Shown in pieces: positions 53,153 through 64,000 of a stretch of DNA of 64,000 nucleotides. Where the stretch lies: positions 27,622,749 through 27,686,748 of the forward strand of contig CM064495.1 of the NCBI GenBank assembly GCA_032716605.1, read 5' to 3'. This DNA is from Paralithodes platypus. Taxonomy: Eukaryota > Arthropoda > Malacostraca > Decapoda > Lithodidae. Both the position numbers and the translations under genes were made by a program. The notes beneath the pieces were generated by a model. The model was not told the DNA's origin and did not search any database. It saw nothing but the letters and a program-made list of their open reading frames with translations. The stretch's first letter is position 1. Each line of letters opens with the position of its first letter.

Positions 53153-55826
53153 ATGGAGCCCACACGTCCCTCACGCTCGCTCCCTGATGACACAACCAGC
53201 CCTCCTTCTGGTGGTGTCAGCCGCCGTGGAAGGCAGAGGGTGGCTGCTAAAGACCCTAGCTACCAGTACGACATGCCCTACAGCTCTGAGGACGAAACAC
53301 CAGCACCCAAAGCACGGAAAACACGTGCAAGCACGGCAAAGGTACAGAGGTCATTGGTGTTTCGGGACACTGCCAGACACTGCCACGACCCAGGCCACTG
53401 CAACAACCACTACCACCACCACTGCCACCACTGCCACCAGTACCAGCGACGCAGGAGGCCGCCCTAGGGCTGCAGAACCTGCGGGGGCAGGAAAAATCAA
53501 AGGCACAGGCGTAGGGAAGAGAACCCGTACGCCAGCCACAGTGACCCTACCACCACCACCACCACCACCACCACCAGCAGCCCCTGGCCCGGCTGCCCCT
53601 GCCGCCCCTGCTGCCCCTGCCCAAGGAAAAGGGAAGGGGAAGGGGAAGGGGAAGGGGAAGGGGAAAGGGAGAGGGAAAGCGACTGCTGGCCCTGCCGGCC
53701 CTGCTGTCCCTGCCGGCCCTGCTGCCCCTGCTGCCCCTGCCGCCCCTGCCCAAGGAACAGGAAAAGAGAAAGGGAAAAGGGCGACAGGCACCACCATCTT
53801 GCCTGCCTCCAGGGCCACAAGACCACGCACCACTGCCGCCCCTGCCGGCCCTTCTGTCCCTGTCCATAAGATTCTCGTACGTGCTAGAGTGACCCGAAAA
53901 ACTCTGACACCATCAAAGTATGCCGCCCTGCTGTTTGATGGTGATTCGCAGGGCATTGGCAGCCCGGGTTTCGACGACGAAGCCCTAGCACGGGACCAAG
54001 GGTGGGGGAATTTGGGAGTGGACAGTGGGAGTGAGTCCGACGTCAGTGACGAAAATGAGGAAGGGCGTCTGTCAAGTGAAGAGGAGGGTGATGATGATGC
54101 TGTGTTGTATCGCGACCATGGAAGCGATATTTCAGACGAAGAAGCAGACGCAGACGACATTCCGATCCCTGGCTTGCCTTCGTTCGATTGGTCTGACGGG
54201 GTCAATTTTGTACCTGACGTGCCCCAGTTCAATCCTGGGACGTCAGGTACAACTGACGACTGGCCCTGTGACGAGCACGCGAACGAAAGCGACTTCTTCC
54301 TCGCTTTTTTCGATTTTGAGGTAATGACGTACATCGTTGCCCAAACAAACGCCTACTACAGGTGGGTGTTTGGCAGATTGGACGTCATTTCTCCAAAAGC
54401 GAGAATACGAGGCTGGGTGGATACGACTGTGGAAGAATTCATGACGTTCTTTGCCTTGTTGTTCCTCATGCCTCTTTGCAAGAAGCATGTGTTGCAACAC
54501 TACTGGAAGCACGACCCTCTCATCGCCACCCCAACTTTCAATAAGTTCATGACTCGTGACAGATTTTTGTTGCTGCTAAGATTTATGCACTTTGCAGACA
54601 ACGACAATCGTAACAGGATTGACAGGATATGGAAAGTTCGGGATGTGTTAACCATGTTGTTGGAGAGGTATAGGAAATACTTTTACCCCTTCCTCAATTT
54701 GGTGATTGATGAGTCGCTCGTGCTCTTCAAAGGACGTCTTGTTTTCAAGCAGTATATCCCCTTGAAAAGGCATAAGTTTGGAATCAAGCTCTTCGTTTTG
54801 TGTGACTGTGAAACTGGAATAGTGCTTGACATGATCGTGTATACAGGCACTGACATTGACATACCGAAAGCCGCTGCCGGTGACCCCATGGGCATGTCAG
54901 GTGCCATCGTCAGGAAAATGTTGGCACCTTACCTGGGCAAAGGCCACATCATCTACACTGACAACTGGTATACTTCTCCTGCTCTCTGCCAGTTTCTTCA
55001 TGACAACCAAACGGGGTCATGTGGGACTGTCAGAAAGACAAGAAAGTTTATGCCTAAGTTCACCGGTAATGTCATTCCTCTTACAGATGCCTCCTCCAGT
55101 GACACACCTTCTGAAGACGACCTGGCCCAGGAACACCGCGAGAGGCATGTCCGAAGAAGGCGACGAAAGGGGCAGAAATACAAGCAGCTAGAAAAGTGTG
55201 GGAAAGTGATAGCCCTGAAGTGGAAGGACAAACGAGACGTCCACCTGCTTTCCACCGTCCACACAGGTGCCCAGATGGACTCTGGCAAAATCCACTACCG
55301 AACCAGGAAGACCATCTACAAGCCCGACATGGTAGTGGATTATACCAAGAACATGCGCATGGTGGACAAGTCTGACTGTCAGCTGTCAGGCGTTGAGTGT
55401 CTGAGGAACACTGTGAAGTGGTATCACAAGCTCTTCCTCCACCTAGTTGACATCACGATGCTCAACGCCTACAACTTGTGGTTGGTGAAGAGGGAGATGT
55501 CCCCAAACCAGAAGCTGAAATTCCGGGAGTTCGTCTATAACGTGGCATACCAACTCCTGGAGAAGTATGGCACCACCACTCACAGACGTACGGCATGGCG
55601 TGGGGATCACGCTCCTGACCGCATCCAGCTGGCTGTCGAAAGACACTACGCATCCAACACCGAGCTGATTGGCACTCGTCACAGGCAGGTGCAGTGCCAC
55701 GTCTGCAGCTCCAGTGTGAGAAAACTCCACGTCACCAAAAGAGTCACCTCAATGTGCGCGGAGTGCAAAGTTGCACTCTGCTTGGGTGACTGCTTCAGGG
55801 ACTACCACACCTTCAAGAACTACTGA
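53153..55826 (+). pseudogene. piggyBac family B transposase, copy 2, N-terminal frameshift
   Basis: The homologous ATG is at 53153, but a 10-bp AGACACTGCC duplication replacing 3 bp near 53373 shifts the frame. A second ATG (53187) in the other frame gives 879 residues whose first about 65 are out of register. From the Thr-rich region on, the protein is complete: low-complexity Ala-Pro, Pro and Gly-Lys segments, then the DDE_Tnp_1_7 core with Asp at 54708-54710 (VIDESL), 54960-54962 (YTDNWYTS) and 55365-55367 (MRMVDKSD). The terminal Cys-rich domain is CHVCSSS, CAECKVALC and DCFRDYH. It retains the 8 residues missing in copy 1 and ends naturally (HTFKNY). The core may still be functional if the 53187 start is used. 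Confidence 0.87.
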
Positions 55827-56369
55827 GTGTCGCCCCCTGCCCTGCCCTGCCCTGGACTTGCCCCGTGCCCTGCCCTGGACTCGCCCCCTGCCCTGCCCTG
55901 CCCTGGACTCGCGCCCTACCTTACCTGACCTGACCTAATTGATCACGCTACCTCATAATGTAACATATATATTATATAATGTATAAGTTCCAAAGATGTC
56001 CCTGTGATATAGTTTTTACATTATATAATTGTATGTTTCATTATTTAGTTTATAAGTTTCAAAGATTTACATGTAATATGCCTTCTTTTTTTAGTATATC
56101 AATATATATGTTTGTTATAGCCTAAGTAATGTGTAAATATTTTCTTACCTCAAATGAATTGTACAAAAATAAATATGTTTCAATAAATCCTGTCAAACCT
56201 ACTAAGATAATAAAATAAAACAATGAAATAACAAAACAAAAACAAGGTCATGTCATTGTATTCTTACAATATGATATATTCTATGAATATTTCATATTGT
56301 TTGAATACAATGGCATGATCTTGTAAAAAAAAAAAATTATATTTTTTTTTCTAAACAGTATAAAACCTT

Positions 56370-56462
56370 CCCCATAACCCCCTCCTGGATTCGATCCCAC
56401 TACCCTATGACACTTTGAGTTTTCCGGTCCGCGACCTTACCAACCATGCCACAGGAACTCAT
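56370..56462 (-). repeat. tRNA-like segment within piggyBac copy 2
   Basis: Counterpart of 47446-47535. On the minus strand the A-box-like GGCATGGTTGGTAAGG and B-box-like GGGATCGAATCC are both present. The B-box is slightly closer to consensus than in copy 1. Confidence 0.5.
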
Positions 56463-56575
56463 ACCAAATATCACTCAAAACTTCGTGACCACAATCGAAA
56501 TTACAATATAAAAAAAAAAAAATGAATTATCCCACCAATTTACGTTTGTAAATTGATGGGATTATCAATTATATC

Positions 56576-56922
56576 GGTAATTGTTTAGTGTATGGCCTCC
56601 TCCTAAAGAAAATTGATTTTTGAGCACAGACTGAACCAAATGTTCACTACTGTATTTACATAGCTGGTCATTAACCTAACCTAACCTAACCTAAGGTAAC
56701 CTGGGCATCCTGGGGGCTGCTGCCCCCAGACCCCCGCTGGTCTTGGGTTGAAAAGTGATAAAAAACACATATCTCTTACCTCATTATTCAAAGTTTTGTA
56801 TTTGGTTTAATATACACTTCCCAGGTCATTTGAACAGTTATATTGCTTCTAGATATCATATAATACACCATAGAATACGTTTTTAATAACTAGAAAAAGA
56901 GGACTTCGATTAAACAATCACG
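56576..56922 (-). mobile_element. 347-bp MITE, copy 2, inside piggyBac copy 2
   Basis: Reverse-complement copy of 52307-52653 with the same length, GGTAATTGTTTA to TAAACAATCACG. It is absent from piggyBac copy 1. The flanks read ATTATATC on the left and ATTATC on the right, so the 8-bp duplication appears to have lost two bases. Confidence 0.85.
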
Positions 56923-57836
56923 ATTATCAAAGTTTGTCTCTGTCAAAAATTAGTAATTATATAACTTTATTCTGTCAAAAATTGCCCAAACACTCAGCAA
57001 AATTGCCCCTCTCAGTGTGACTCCAGTCATTATCACACGGTCAAGCGGTCACTGGGTGACCCTTGCTGCTCCCTCCAGCCACAGCAGCTCTCTCTGGGAA
57101 CAAAATTTGTATAAATACAATAATGCATAAAATACTCTTCACAAATACATTAGTATTGTATAATATTGTAAATAATAGTGAATAATAACTGTGTGGGTGT
57201 CGAAAATTGCTCAACCATCTTTCTTATGTCTCGCCTACGCCCTTACGTGCGTATATTGGATTATACATAGTCATGACTGTCATACAAATACTTGCAGCTA
57301 TAGGTCTCGAATATACATTTAGATTGCATATTACTTGGAAATAAATAAATATAAGTTTTCTGGTGGCAATCTACCATTTCGCAAGTGTAAGGCGACACCA
57401 GTCTATATTTAGCTCTCTATCAAAAAAGGTTAAGCCGATGTTTACTGACCACCCTCGTTCCTGGTCAATAATATAGTACTTTATTTACAGTCAATGGCCT
57501 ACATGTTTCTGTGGTACTTCACATGTGTCTAAAATGCAATGTCTGCTTGCATAAAAATGCAATTCTGAAGTCCATTTATACATACGACATACGCATGTCT
57601 CACTTTCTCTCTCTCTCCATTCCTGACTCATGTTATTGTAGACCTCTTGGTGGCAACGAACACCAGACACCTCCTAGACATAAGGTTCAAAATCCCAAGA
57701 CATCCATACGCCTGGGGCGCCTCCACAATTATCACACAGCTGCATATGTTTACTGCCTTCACTCTCTCTACGACTTACTCCCTGCCTCCCTCTCACCCAC
57801 CCACCCCCACCCACCCTTTTAGGCTTCCGTCTGCTA

Positions 57837-58400
57837 GAAACTCATTGATAATGTGCGTAAATATCGCATGAATTAGTCTATATGCGGTATATATATTGAT
57901 ATATGGCACGTCTACATACGTACAAGTCTGTATTATAGCATGACAGTGCTCTAAGTACAAGATATAAGTGATATTTATGGCGTAACACACCCTCTCCCCC
58001 TTTCATTCCCAGCACAACTCACTCACACCTTGGTTCACGCATAGAAACTCATTGATAATGTGCGTAAATATTGCATGAATTGGTCTATATGTGGTATATA
58101 TATTGATATATGGCACGTCTACATACGTACAAGTCTGTATTATAGCATGACAGTGCTCTAAGTACAAGATATAAGTGATATTTATGGCGTAACACACCCT
58201 CTCCCCTTTCATTCCCACCCCCACCCACCCTTTTAGGCTTCCGTCTGCTAGAAACTCATTGATAATGTGCGTAAATATCGCATGAATTGGTCTATATGCA
58301 GTATATATATTGATATATGGCACGTCTACATACGTACAAGTCTGTATTATAGCATGCCAGTGCTCTAAGTACGAGATATACATAATATTATAGCGCAAAC
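57837..58400. repeat. Tandem repeat of about 206 bp, three units
   Basis: Units start with GAAACTCATTGATAATGTGC at 57837, 58043 and 58251, each with ATATGGCACGTCTACATACG and a TATTATAGCATG box. Minus-strand ORFs across it are repeat translations. Confidence 0.88.
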
Positions 58401-59039
58401 CACACTCTCAGCTCATAAATTGCCGCCAAACCTCCAACCCATCTTCATTCCCGCCTAAAAATTCTGTTATAATTCCCTTATATATTGCAATTTTTGGTCA
58501 CTATGAGGCATATTCATTGTTATATGGGTGGCCTACACACGTATACGTACTCTACATAGCCTAAAAGGGATAAAAAAAGGAGATATACGTGATAATACGC
58601 GGTAACCCACCCCCTCCTTCCTCTGGTTCTATCCCCTGGGCGCGTGAAAATTCGGCAGGGAAATCTCGCCGCTCGATGACAATCTAGCCACGCGGTGCCA
58701 TTCGCTCCACATTTTTCAACTACGGACCGTTCCCCCACCCCCCCCAGACATTTTTTGGGGGGTCAAATATATATGGGCCGATGCACGCAAACATTCCCTA
58801 CACGCTGATGTACTTTTTATCGAAATTGGCAATGGGTCCCAAAATCATCATACATGCGCACAGTATGACCCTGTAGAAAACCCCCTGTGCGCACGTCTTA
58901 GGTTAATCAGGCAAGAATTATTGCCCAGCATAATACTGGTGGCCGCTGTGTCTCAACATGGCATAATGACTCTGATTTAAATTTATCTCAATCTTTACCA
59001 ATACACGAATCATCATGGCAGGAAAATAGCTTGAAATTA

Positions 59040-59690
59040 TTCCATTTAAACCAGAGGACCATGATATAGACACATATGTTGAAGTTGTGAAACCTGTCCT
59101 TGACATTGTATTCAAGGACGATGACAATGCAAAAATCCACACTGTTGTCATGAAGTTAGGCAGGCATATGTCCCTCGTGTCTGGTTATGTGCGTGATTCT
59201 CCCCAACTAACGTGGGCCCAGTTTGAAAGTTATACCACCTCAGCAATCAACCCATCTCTAGGTAGTGTTGTAGCAGATAGACAGTTTCATCAGGTTAAAT
59301 TTGCAAGAAATCTAGACCACACGATTAACCAGTTGAACCAACTGGCGCTGACAGCATTTCCCACGGAGACTGCTGCTAAAAGAAAAGAGAGTGTGTTTAA
59401 GGCATTGTTGAGGATACTACCCACACCTGTGAGAGATCATTTTGCCATAGCAGAACCGACGGGCTATGGCGTAGACCTGCCAGTAATTCGGCGTATTTTA
59501 GCCCTGAAACAGACACAGGAGACAGACAAAATAGCCGTGATTAGCAGGACAACTACTCAACCTCAAGCTCCTATAACTTTTCCCTCACCTACTGCATTTA
59601 ACCGTTCCCAAGACAAAATGGAGGAATGGGCCAGAGTTCGACCCTCAGACTGGAAGCCATGTACTGACAGGTGCCCCCTTGTCTCTCTTA
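59040..59690 (+). pseudogene. gag: Gypsy-2 Gag, truncated
   Basis: Capsid-like region aligned to gypsy-1 Gag: IDTYVEVVKPVLDIVFKDDD, LVSGYVRDSPQLTWAQFESY, INPSLGSVVAD, LLRILPTPVRDHFAIAEPTGYGVDL and the motif PSDWKPCTDRCPL. No good ATG is seen; MAGK at 59014 meets a stop at once. The sequence then jumps to the RT N-terminus (VKEMLDTGLIKDSTSPWSSPVV in another frame), so the Gag C-terminus, frameshift site and protease are deleted. Confidence 0.85.
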
Positions 59691-60330
59691 GAAAGTCAAG
59701 TAAAGGAAATGTTAGACACAGGCTTAATCAAGGACTCCACCAGCCCGTGGTCCTCTCCCGTAGTATTAAACAGAAAAAAGATGGCTTCACTAGGATTTGT
59801 ATAGACTATCGCCAACTCAATGCCATAACTATCAAAGACGCCACCCCTTTCCCTCGCATTGGCGATTCTCTAGATTCCTTGCTAGGCGCACAATGGTTTA
59901 CCACCCTCGACCTTCAGGCCGGATATTGGCAAGTCCCAGTACTTCCGGAACACCAACAGAAAACGGCTTTTGCTACCAGTCAAGGGAGACTCTACGTGTT
60001 GACCGTGCTGCCGTTCGGCCTCTGTAATGGTCCTGCCACTTTCTCCAGGCTCATGGAATCCATATTACAATGATTAACATGGGAAACCTGGTTAGCCTAA
60101 CTCGATGACATCATTGTGTTTGGGAAAACTTGGGCAGAACATGTCCAACGTCTTCGTCAAGTGTTCCAAAGAATTAAAAAAACACAATTAAAACTCAAAC
60201 CCTCCAAATGTACCCTAGCCCAGCAAGATTTTTTTTTTTTAGGACATGTAGTCTACGAGCAAAGAATCGCCCCTGATCCCGAGAAACTCAAAGCAATCCG
60301 TGCCATCACCAATTGCTTTCACTAATGGTG
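59690..60330 (+). pseudogene. pol: Gypsy-2 reverse transcriptase, broken
   Basis: RT motifs are clear: FTRICIDYRQLNAITIKDAT, FTTLDLQAGYWQVP, LPFGLCNGPATFSRLMES. A stop follows at ILQ, and the catalytic YLDD reads stop-LDD (TAA for the Tyr codon). The frame then continues DIIVFGKTWAEHVQRLRQVF to FLGHVVYEQRIAPDP and shifts near 60310. Confidence 0.88.
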
Positions 60331-60974
60331 AAGGTGTCCAAGCCTTTTTAGGATTGGCCTCCTATTACCGTAGATTCGTCAAGAATTTTGCAACCATCGC
60401 CAAACCCCTGCACGACTTAACAAAAAAAGACGAGCCTTTCTTGTGGACTTCTCAACGTTTGCAAGCCTTTCACTCCTTAAAAGACCTTTTAGTAGCCTCT
60501 CCAGTCGCATCCTTCCCAGATTATCAGAAACCCTTTCGTTTATATAATGATGTAACTCAATTCGGTATCGGAGCAGTCCTCGGTCAAACCAGAGATGGAC
60601 GCGAGCACATTATTGCCTGCGACAGCCGAACCCTTAATCCTGCTGAGATTAACTATCCTGTCACAAAACGAGAGCGTCTAGGGATCATTTGGGCCCTCCA
60701 GTATTTCAAAGCCTACCTTGCTGGCGTTAAAGTCACAATAATTACCGATCACCACGTCCTAAAATGGCTCCGAAAGTCAGATACTAAGAACGCATTAACT
60801 GTCAGATGGCGCGAATCCCTTGAAGAGTTTAATTTCGAGATAGCTTACCGGCCTGGTAAACTTCACACAAACGCCAACGCTCTCTCTAGACTTCCCCTTT
60901 CCCCCACCACACCTGAACCCCCCCCCGTCATGATCCCCCCCCCCCCCCCAATAACGAAACCTATCCTATCCTAG
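60300..60974 (+). pseudogene. pol: Gypsy-2 RT connection and RNase H
   Basis: VQAFLGLASYYRRFVKNFA, then RNase H with PFRLYNDVTQFGIGAVLGQTRDGREHIIACDS, KRERLGIIWALQYFKAYL and TDHHVLKWLRKSDTKN, then YRPGKLHTNANALSRL. It keeps the RERLGIIWAL reading that is frameshifted in gypsy-1. In the first motif Asn replaces the expected catalytic Asp (YNDV for YTDV keeps the later Asp). It ends in a poly-Pro spacer. Confidence 0.87.
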
Positions 60975-61015
60975 CCATTCACCATCAAAATTCTGTTGAT
61001 CAAGAACAACTCCTT

Positions 61016-62299
61016 TTGCAACAATTTCAACAACAACAGAAACCCGACTGGATAACCAGACACCTTTTCTCCCAGCTTCAGCGAAAAGGAGACAACTTAT
61101 ATACTCCTGACTGGAAAATTGTCCTTAGCCCCCAGGCCGCCCTTCCTACCATGCAATCCCTGCACGCTCATAATGGCATTCATTTAGCTCAACGTAAACT
61201 AACATCCACCTTTCAACAAGTGTACTGGATCCCCTCCCCTTATATCACAGCAAAAAAAGTCACAGAAGGCTGCAGAGCTTGTGCTTTAGGTAAAGATTGT
61301 ACTCGCACCCCAGGCCCTTCCGGCAAACTTGTTGCCTCCAAACCTTGGCAATTACTTGCCGTAGATGTAATGGGTCCCCTTGAAGGTGTCAAATGATTCA
61401 AATATATAATCACTTTCGTGGACACGTATTCTACATATGTAATTGCCTGCCCAGCTAAGGATCACACTGCTTTATCAGTAGCTGAAGCTATCATACAACA
61501 CGTTTTTCCCTACTTCGGCCTGCCCGAAGCAATTCACTCTGACAACTCTCCCGAGTTCACAGGACACTTTTAGACTCAAATCTCCCAAATGTGTGGGTTT
61601 AAAATCAGCCATTCCTCTCCCTACTGGCCCCAAGGTAACTCTATTTGTGAAAGGAGCCACCGAACCATTGCCAATCAGATTAGGACCCGACTGCAATAAA
61701 TGAACACCTCAGACTGGCCTAGCCAAGTCAAAGTAGTGCAATGGGGAATCAACACTTGTCCTCGCCAAGACGGGATTTCCCCTCATGAACGTGTTTTTGG
61801 CGTGCCTCTTCTCCTACTTCCCTTACGTCATTTGTCTGTCCCGTACGAGCATTCCTCCAACTTTGATCAGTCCCTTGTACATTTATATAACCGTTTCCAC
61901 CAATTACAATACCTCCAAGATCTCAAACCTGACGAAACCCCGAAAGTTAGCCCTCACCACGTAGGCGATTTAGTGATGGTAGCAATCCTACCCGTACCAT
62001 CTAAATTTAAGCCTAGATATAAAGGACCGTTTGAAATACTCACCGTCCCTAACTGTTACCAGGTCACCATCAACTATCACGGAGAATCACGCACCTACCG
62101 TAATAGATATATATGCCGGTTCCAACCTATTGATGAAAATGTAACCATGCTTGCTGACCCCGACCCTAATAACCCATGCCTTGCTAATAATGACAAAAAC
62201 CTAAGTGCAACAGAACCACCCACCCCCCAAAACCCCCTCATCGACCTTTCGCTAACAAAATCGCCTCTTCCAAGACATTCATCCTATCTTCCCCCCTAA
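61016..62299 (+). pseudogene. pol: Gypsy-2 integrase with three internal stops
   Basis: The zinc region has LHAHNGIHLAQRKL and CRACALGKDCTRTPGP, then the core: LLAVDVMGPLEG (first Asp), IHSDNSPEFTGHF (second Asp) and NSICERSHRTI (Glu), matching gypsy-1. Stops are at 61394-61396, near 61572 and at 61697-61699. From 61700 the frame is open: PSQVKVVQWGINTCPRQDGISPHERVFGV, then the GPY/F-like KPRYKGPFEILTVPNCYQVTINYHG, and a Thr/Pro/Asn-rich tail to PRHSSYLPP. Confidence 0.88.
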
Positions 62300-62447
62300 T
62301 CTTCATCATCTAAATCACCCCATCTCCATCACGCCCCCCTTACGCACAGCTTCCGCTCCACCAACCCTTTAAACTAGACCACACCCAGTTCTACCTTACA
62401 CACCCACTTCTTCTGTTTTTCCTAAATCACACGAAGTTGACATTATT

Positions 62448-63059
62448 ATGTCTCCTCCTTCACCAAACACTCAACCCACTTCACCAACGTTCTTTAAAAT
62501 TTTCCCTTCAGTATCAGAAACTAGCTCTCCCAAGTTAAACTTGCCTTCACGAATACCTAAACCATGCCTAAAACCTTCTCTCCCTTCTACTTCCCTCTCT
62601 AAGTCACCTTCTTCCAACACTTCAACTGAAACTTCACCAAACACTTCACTCTCTACCACTCACTCCACAAGCATACCTCCACCCACTTCAAACCAACTTA
62701 TCACCTCTGCTAACTCATCAAACCCCCCCAGTGAAATCTATAAATCAACCAACTCCGATCTTTTCCATTGCTTCAAAACCACCTCTTTTCCAGCCTCAAT
62801 GCAGACGATCTGGCAGACGCGTGACGCAGACAAAATGGTGGACCCCGGAAACATTTTTCCCGAAAAGGAAACACAAAGCTTCCGCCACCCGTCACCAAGC
62901 ACCTACCACACCCACACACCCTCCGACCACACCTGTCACCCCTGCCACAACCACCCCTGTCTCCACCACCACCGCCAACCTCGCACTTACCCTCGACTGG
63001 CTCTCACCTTGTCATCCCATCCAGTCAACCTCATGCCCTCACCTCAGCCCCACTCATAA
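62448..63059 (+). pseudogene. Gypsy-2 Pro/Ser/Thr-rich Pol tail, separate frame
   Basis: About 200 residues of Ser/Pro/Thr-rich sequence in the position of the gypsy-1 Pol tail. Composition, not sequence, is conserved. A stop at 62299 separates it from integrase. Confidence 0.5.
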
Positions 63060-63163
63060 CTGCACTGTCAAAGAGTACCACAAACCTCCAGTCCTCCCAC
63101 ACAACCAGTACGAACCTTGACCCCTCACCAACAACATCTACTGCTCCCGCCAAGACCACCACC

Positions 63164-63430
63164 ATGAAAATAAATAAAGTGACCCTTACCCAAGGCCACA
63201 ACGAGACCACCCTCAAAAGCACCTCCCAACTGGTGTTCCTGGCTCGCCAATCGGACATTCCTCTCAAACTCACCATCTCGTACGACCATGCTGCCCCTCA
63301 CTATGTAGCAGCCCTCGTCTGGTGCCGTTTCCTCAAGGGCCTCACACCAAGTCTGTGTACCAAAACCCAGAGGGAGTATCTTATCCAATCTCGAGGCCGA
63401 GATTTTTTATGGACGACGATGGTGAGATGA
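63164..63430 (+). pseudogene. Gypsy-2 ORF3 remnant
   Basis: 88 residues. QLVFLARQSDIPLKLTISYD to YLIQSRGRDF aligns without gaps over 60 residues to gypsy-1 ORF3 (LLNKALANYQRESYLKIFTV to FYLQSRGRDF), including the Trp and the QSRGRDF end. It stops at the predicted LTR start, so the LTR-encoded extension seen in gypsy-1 is lost or in another frame. Function unknown. Confidence 0.65.
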
Positions 63431-64000
63431 CGGGGCTTGAAAATGTCATGCCAAAACAGAGCACAAGCCTTTTCCCATCAACCGAAAGACCAACAACATC
63501 AACCCATAGAATTGCAACCATAAGAGAGACCGGAAGCAGTCTCCCATGAAAAGCAGTAACCACCTCCTTCAGTCACCCGTATCACAGCCTCACAGAAAAT
63601 GCACCACTTCAGATATGCTTATGATACATATGCCTAGACATCCGCCACAGTTTGTTGGTAATTACCCTCAGGCACCAGGTGAACAATGACCGTCTCTACC
63701 TGGGCCAGACTTGGAATACGAGGAGGCCGATTTTATGCAAATGCAACATTGACCCCCTCAGTTTCCCTCCAATTTCCCTGGCGGTTACCCTCATCACTAT
63801 CACCGCTAGACGAGACAACCACTACAATCCAGCTAGACAAGAGGATAACCAGACAACTGCATAGTTACAAACCTAAATAGAAAGAGACCTCCAATATTGT
63901 ATATCATTTATCCTGCATTCACCTAAGCTCTAGGCTAGCTAACCTTAATATAAATAAATAAAGCATACCATTTCCCACCTAACCATATATGCATTGTATT
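63428..64000 (+). repeat. Predicted gypsy-2 3' LTR, incomplete
   Basis: TGACGGGGCTTG follows a purine-rich GACGACGATGGTGAGA, in the same position relative to QSRGRDF as the gypsy-1 LTR. There is no second copy in the window for confirmation, and the end is outside. The content is AT-rich to neutral, with AATAAA-like runs near 63952-63961. Confidence 0.5.

Larger units (their letters stand above)
55827..57836. other. piggyBac copy 2, noncoding 3' region
   Basis: Starts with CCCTGCCCTGCCCTGG repeats after the stop. It contains AATAAA at about 56168 as a possible poly-A signal, A-rich runs, the tRNA-like segment, the inserted 347-bp MITE and CT microsatellites. No gene is supported. Confidence 0.6.
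52933..58902 (+). mobile_element. piggyBac element (family B), copy 2
   Basis: 5970 bp flanked by TTAA at 52929-52932 and 58903-58906. It has the same left end (CCCGGGAGCTGCAGGGAGAC) and noncoding layout as copy 1. It is longer because of an inserted 347-bp MITE (56576-56922), a third 206-bp unit and the intact transposase 3' end. Just downstream lies the decayed gypsy-2. Confidence 0.92.
58922..64000 (+). mobile_element. Decayed Ty3/gypsy-like element (gypsy-2), relative of gypsy-1
   Basis: The 5' LTR end is marked by CCCAGCATAATA, followed by a TGGTGGCCGCTGTG primer-site candidate at about 58935. The internal order is Gag, RT, RNase H, integrase, Pro/Thr-rich tail and ORF3, as in gypsy-1. 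Multiple stops, frameshifts and a deletion of protease are present. The 3' LTR seems to begin at 63428 (TGACGGGGC) and runs off the window. No target-site duplication can be tested. Confidence 0.85.

Overview
This window is eukaryotic, almost certainly from an arthropod and most plausibly a decapod crustacean. It is AT-rich, contains many short interstitial runs of the arthropod telomere motif TTAGG, and consists nearly end to end of transposable elements: piggyBac, hAT-like, CR1-type and other LINEs, and Ty3/gypsy-like LTR elements. I see no intron-bearing host gene, rRNA or functional tRNA. The organism call is an inference from repeat content.

Layout. 1-1642 is the 3' part of a piggyBac element inserted at a TTAA inside a LINE (1647-5240, minus strand). 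That LINE's ORF1 encodes a PHD-like finger and three CCCH fingers, and its ORF2 encodes an endonuclease and a reverse transcriptase. 5.2-16.1 kb holds no genes, only MITEs, inverted repeats, G-rich hairpins and TTAGG runs. 16094-19878 is a CR1-type LINE broken by three nested insertions, each with a clean target-site duplication. From 20403 to 50675 everything appears to sit inside one hAT-like element, with matching TIRs and an 8-bp duplication (GGTCTACT) 30 kb apart. Nested in it are a full-length gypsy element (20739-33866, 5-bp duplication ATAAT), two LTRs of a second gypsy family (36119-39598 and 41803-43739), a piggyBac element (44089-49438) and large near-perfect palindromes. 50.7-52.9 kb is more repeats. 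52933-58902 is a second copy of the same piggyBac. 58922-64000 is a decayed relative of the gypsy element.

Most notable. (1) Gypsy-1 has a textbook -1 frameshift signal at the gag/pol junction: slippery GGGTTTT, directly followed by the gag stop, then a perfect 10-bp GC stem 6 nt downstream. (2) LTRs in this window carry protein-coding sequence in U3. In gypsy-1 a third ORF crosses from the internal region into the 3' LTR. In the solo LTR at 36119-39598 an intact 401-residue cold-shock-domain protein lies in U3, sense to the LTR, upstream of its TATA box. (3) The ORF3 proteins of gypsy-1 and gypsy-2 share a collinear module of about 60 residues ending in QSRGRDF, just before the 3' LTR. (4) One core of about 75 bp lies at or beside four inverted-repeat junctions.

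Order of events from nesting: the hAT-like element and palindromes are oldest; gypsy-1 and the solo LTRs came next; piggyBac elements, piggyBac-type MITEs and a CR1 copy then inserted into those. The two LTRs of gypsy-1 differ at only a few positions I could spot, so that insertion is young even though its pol is already broken.
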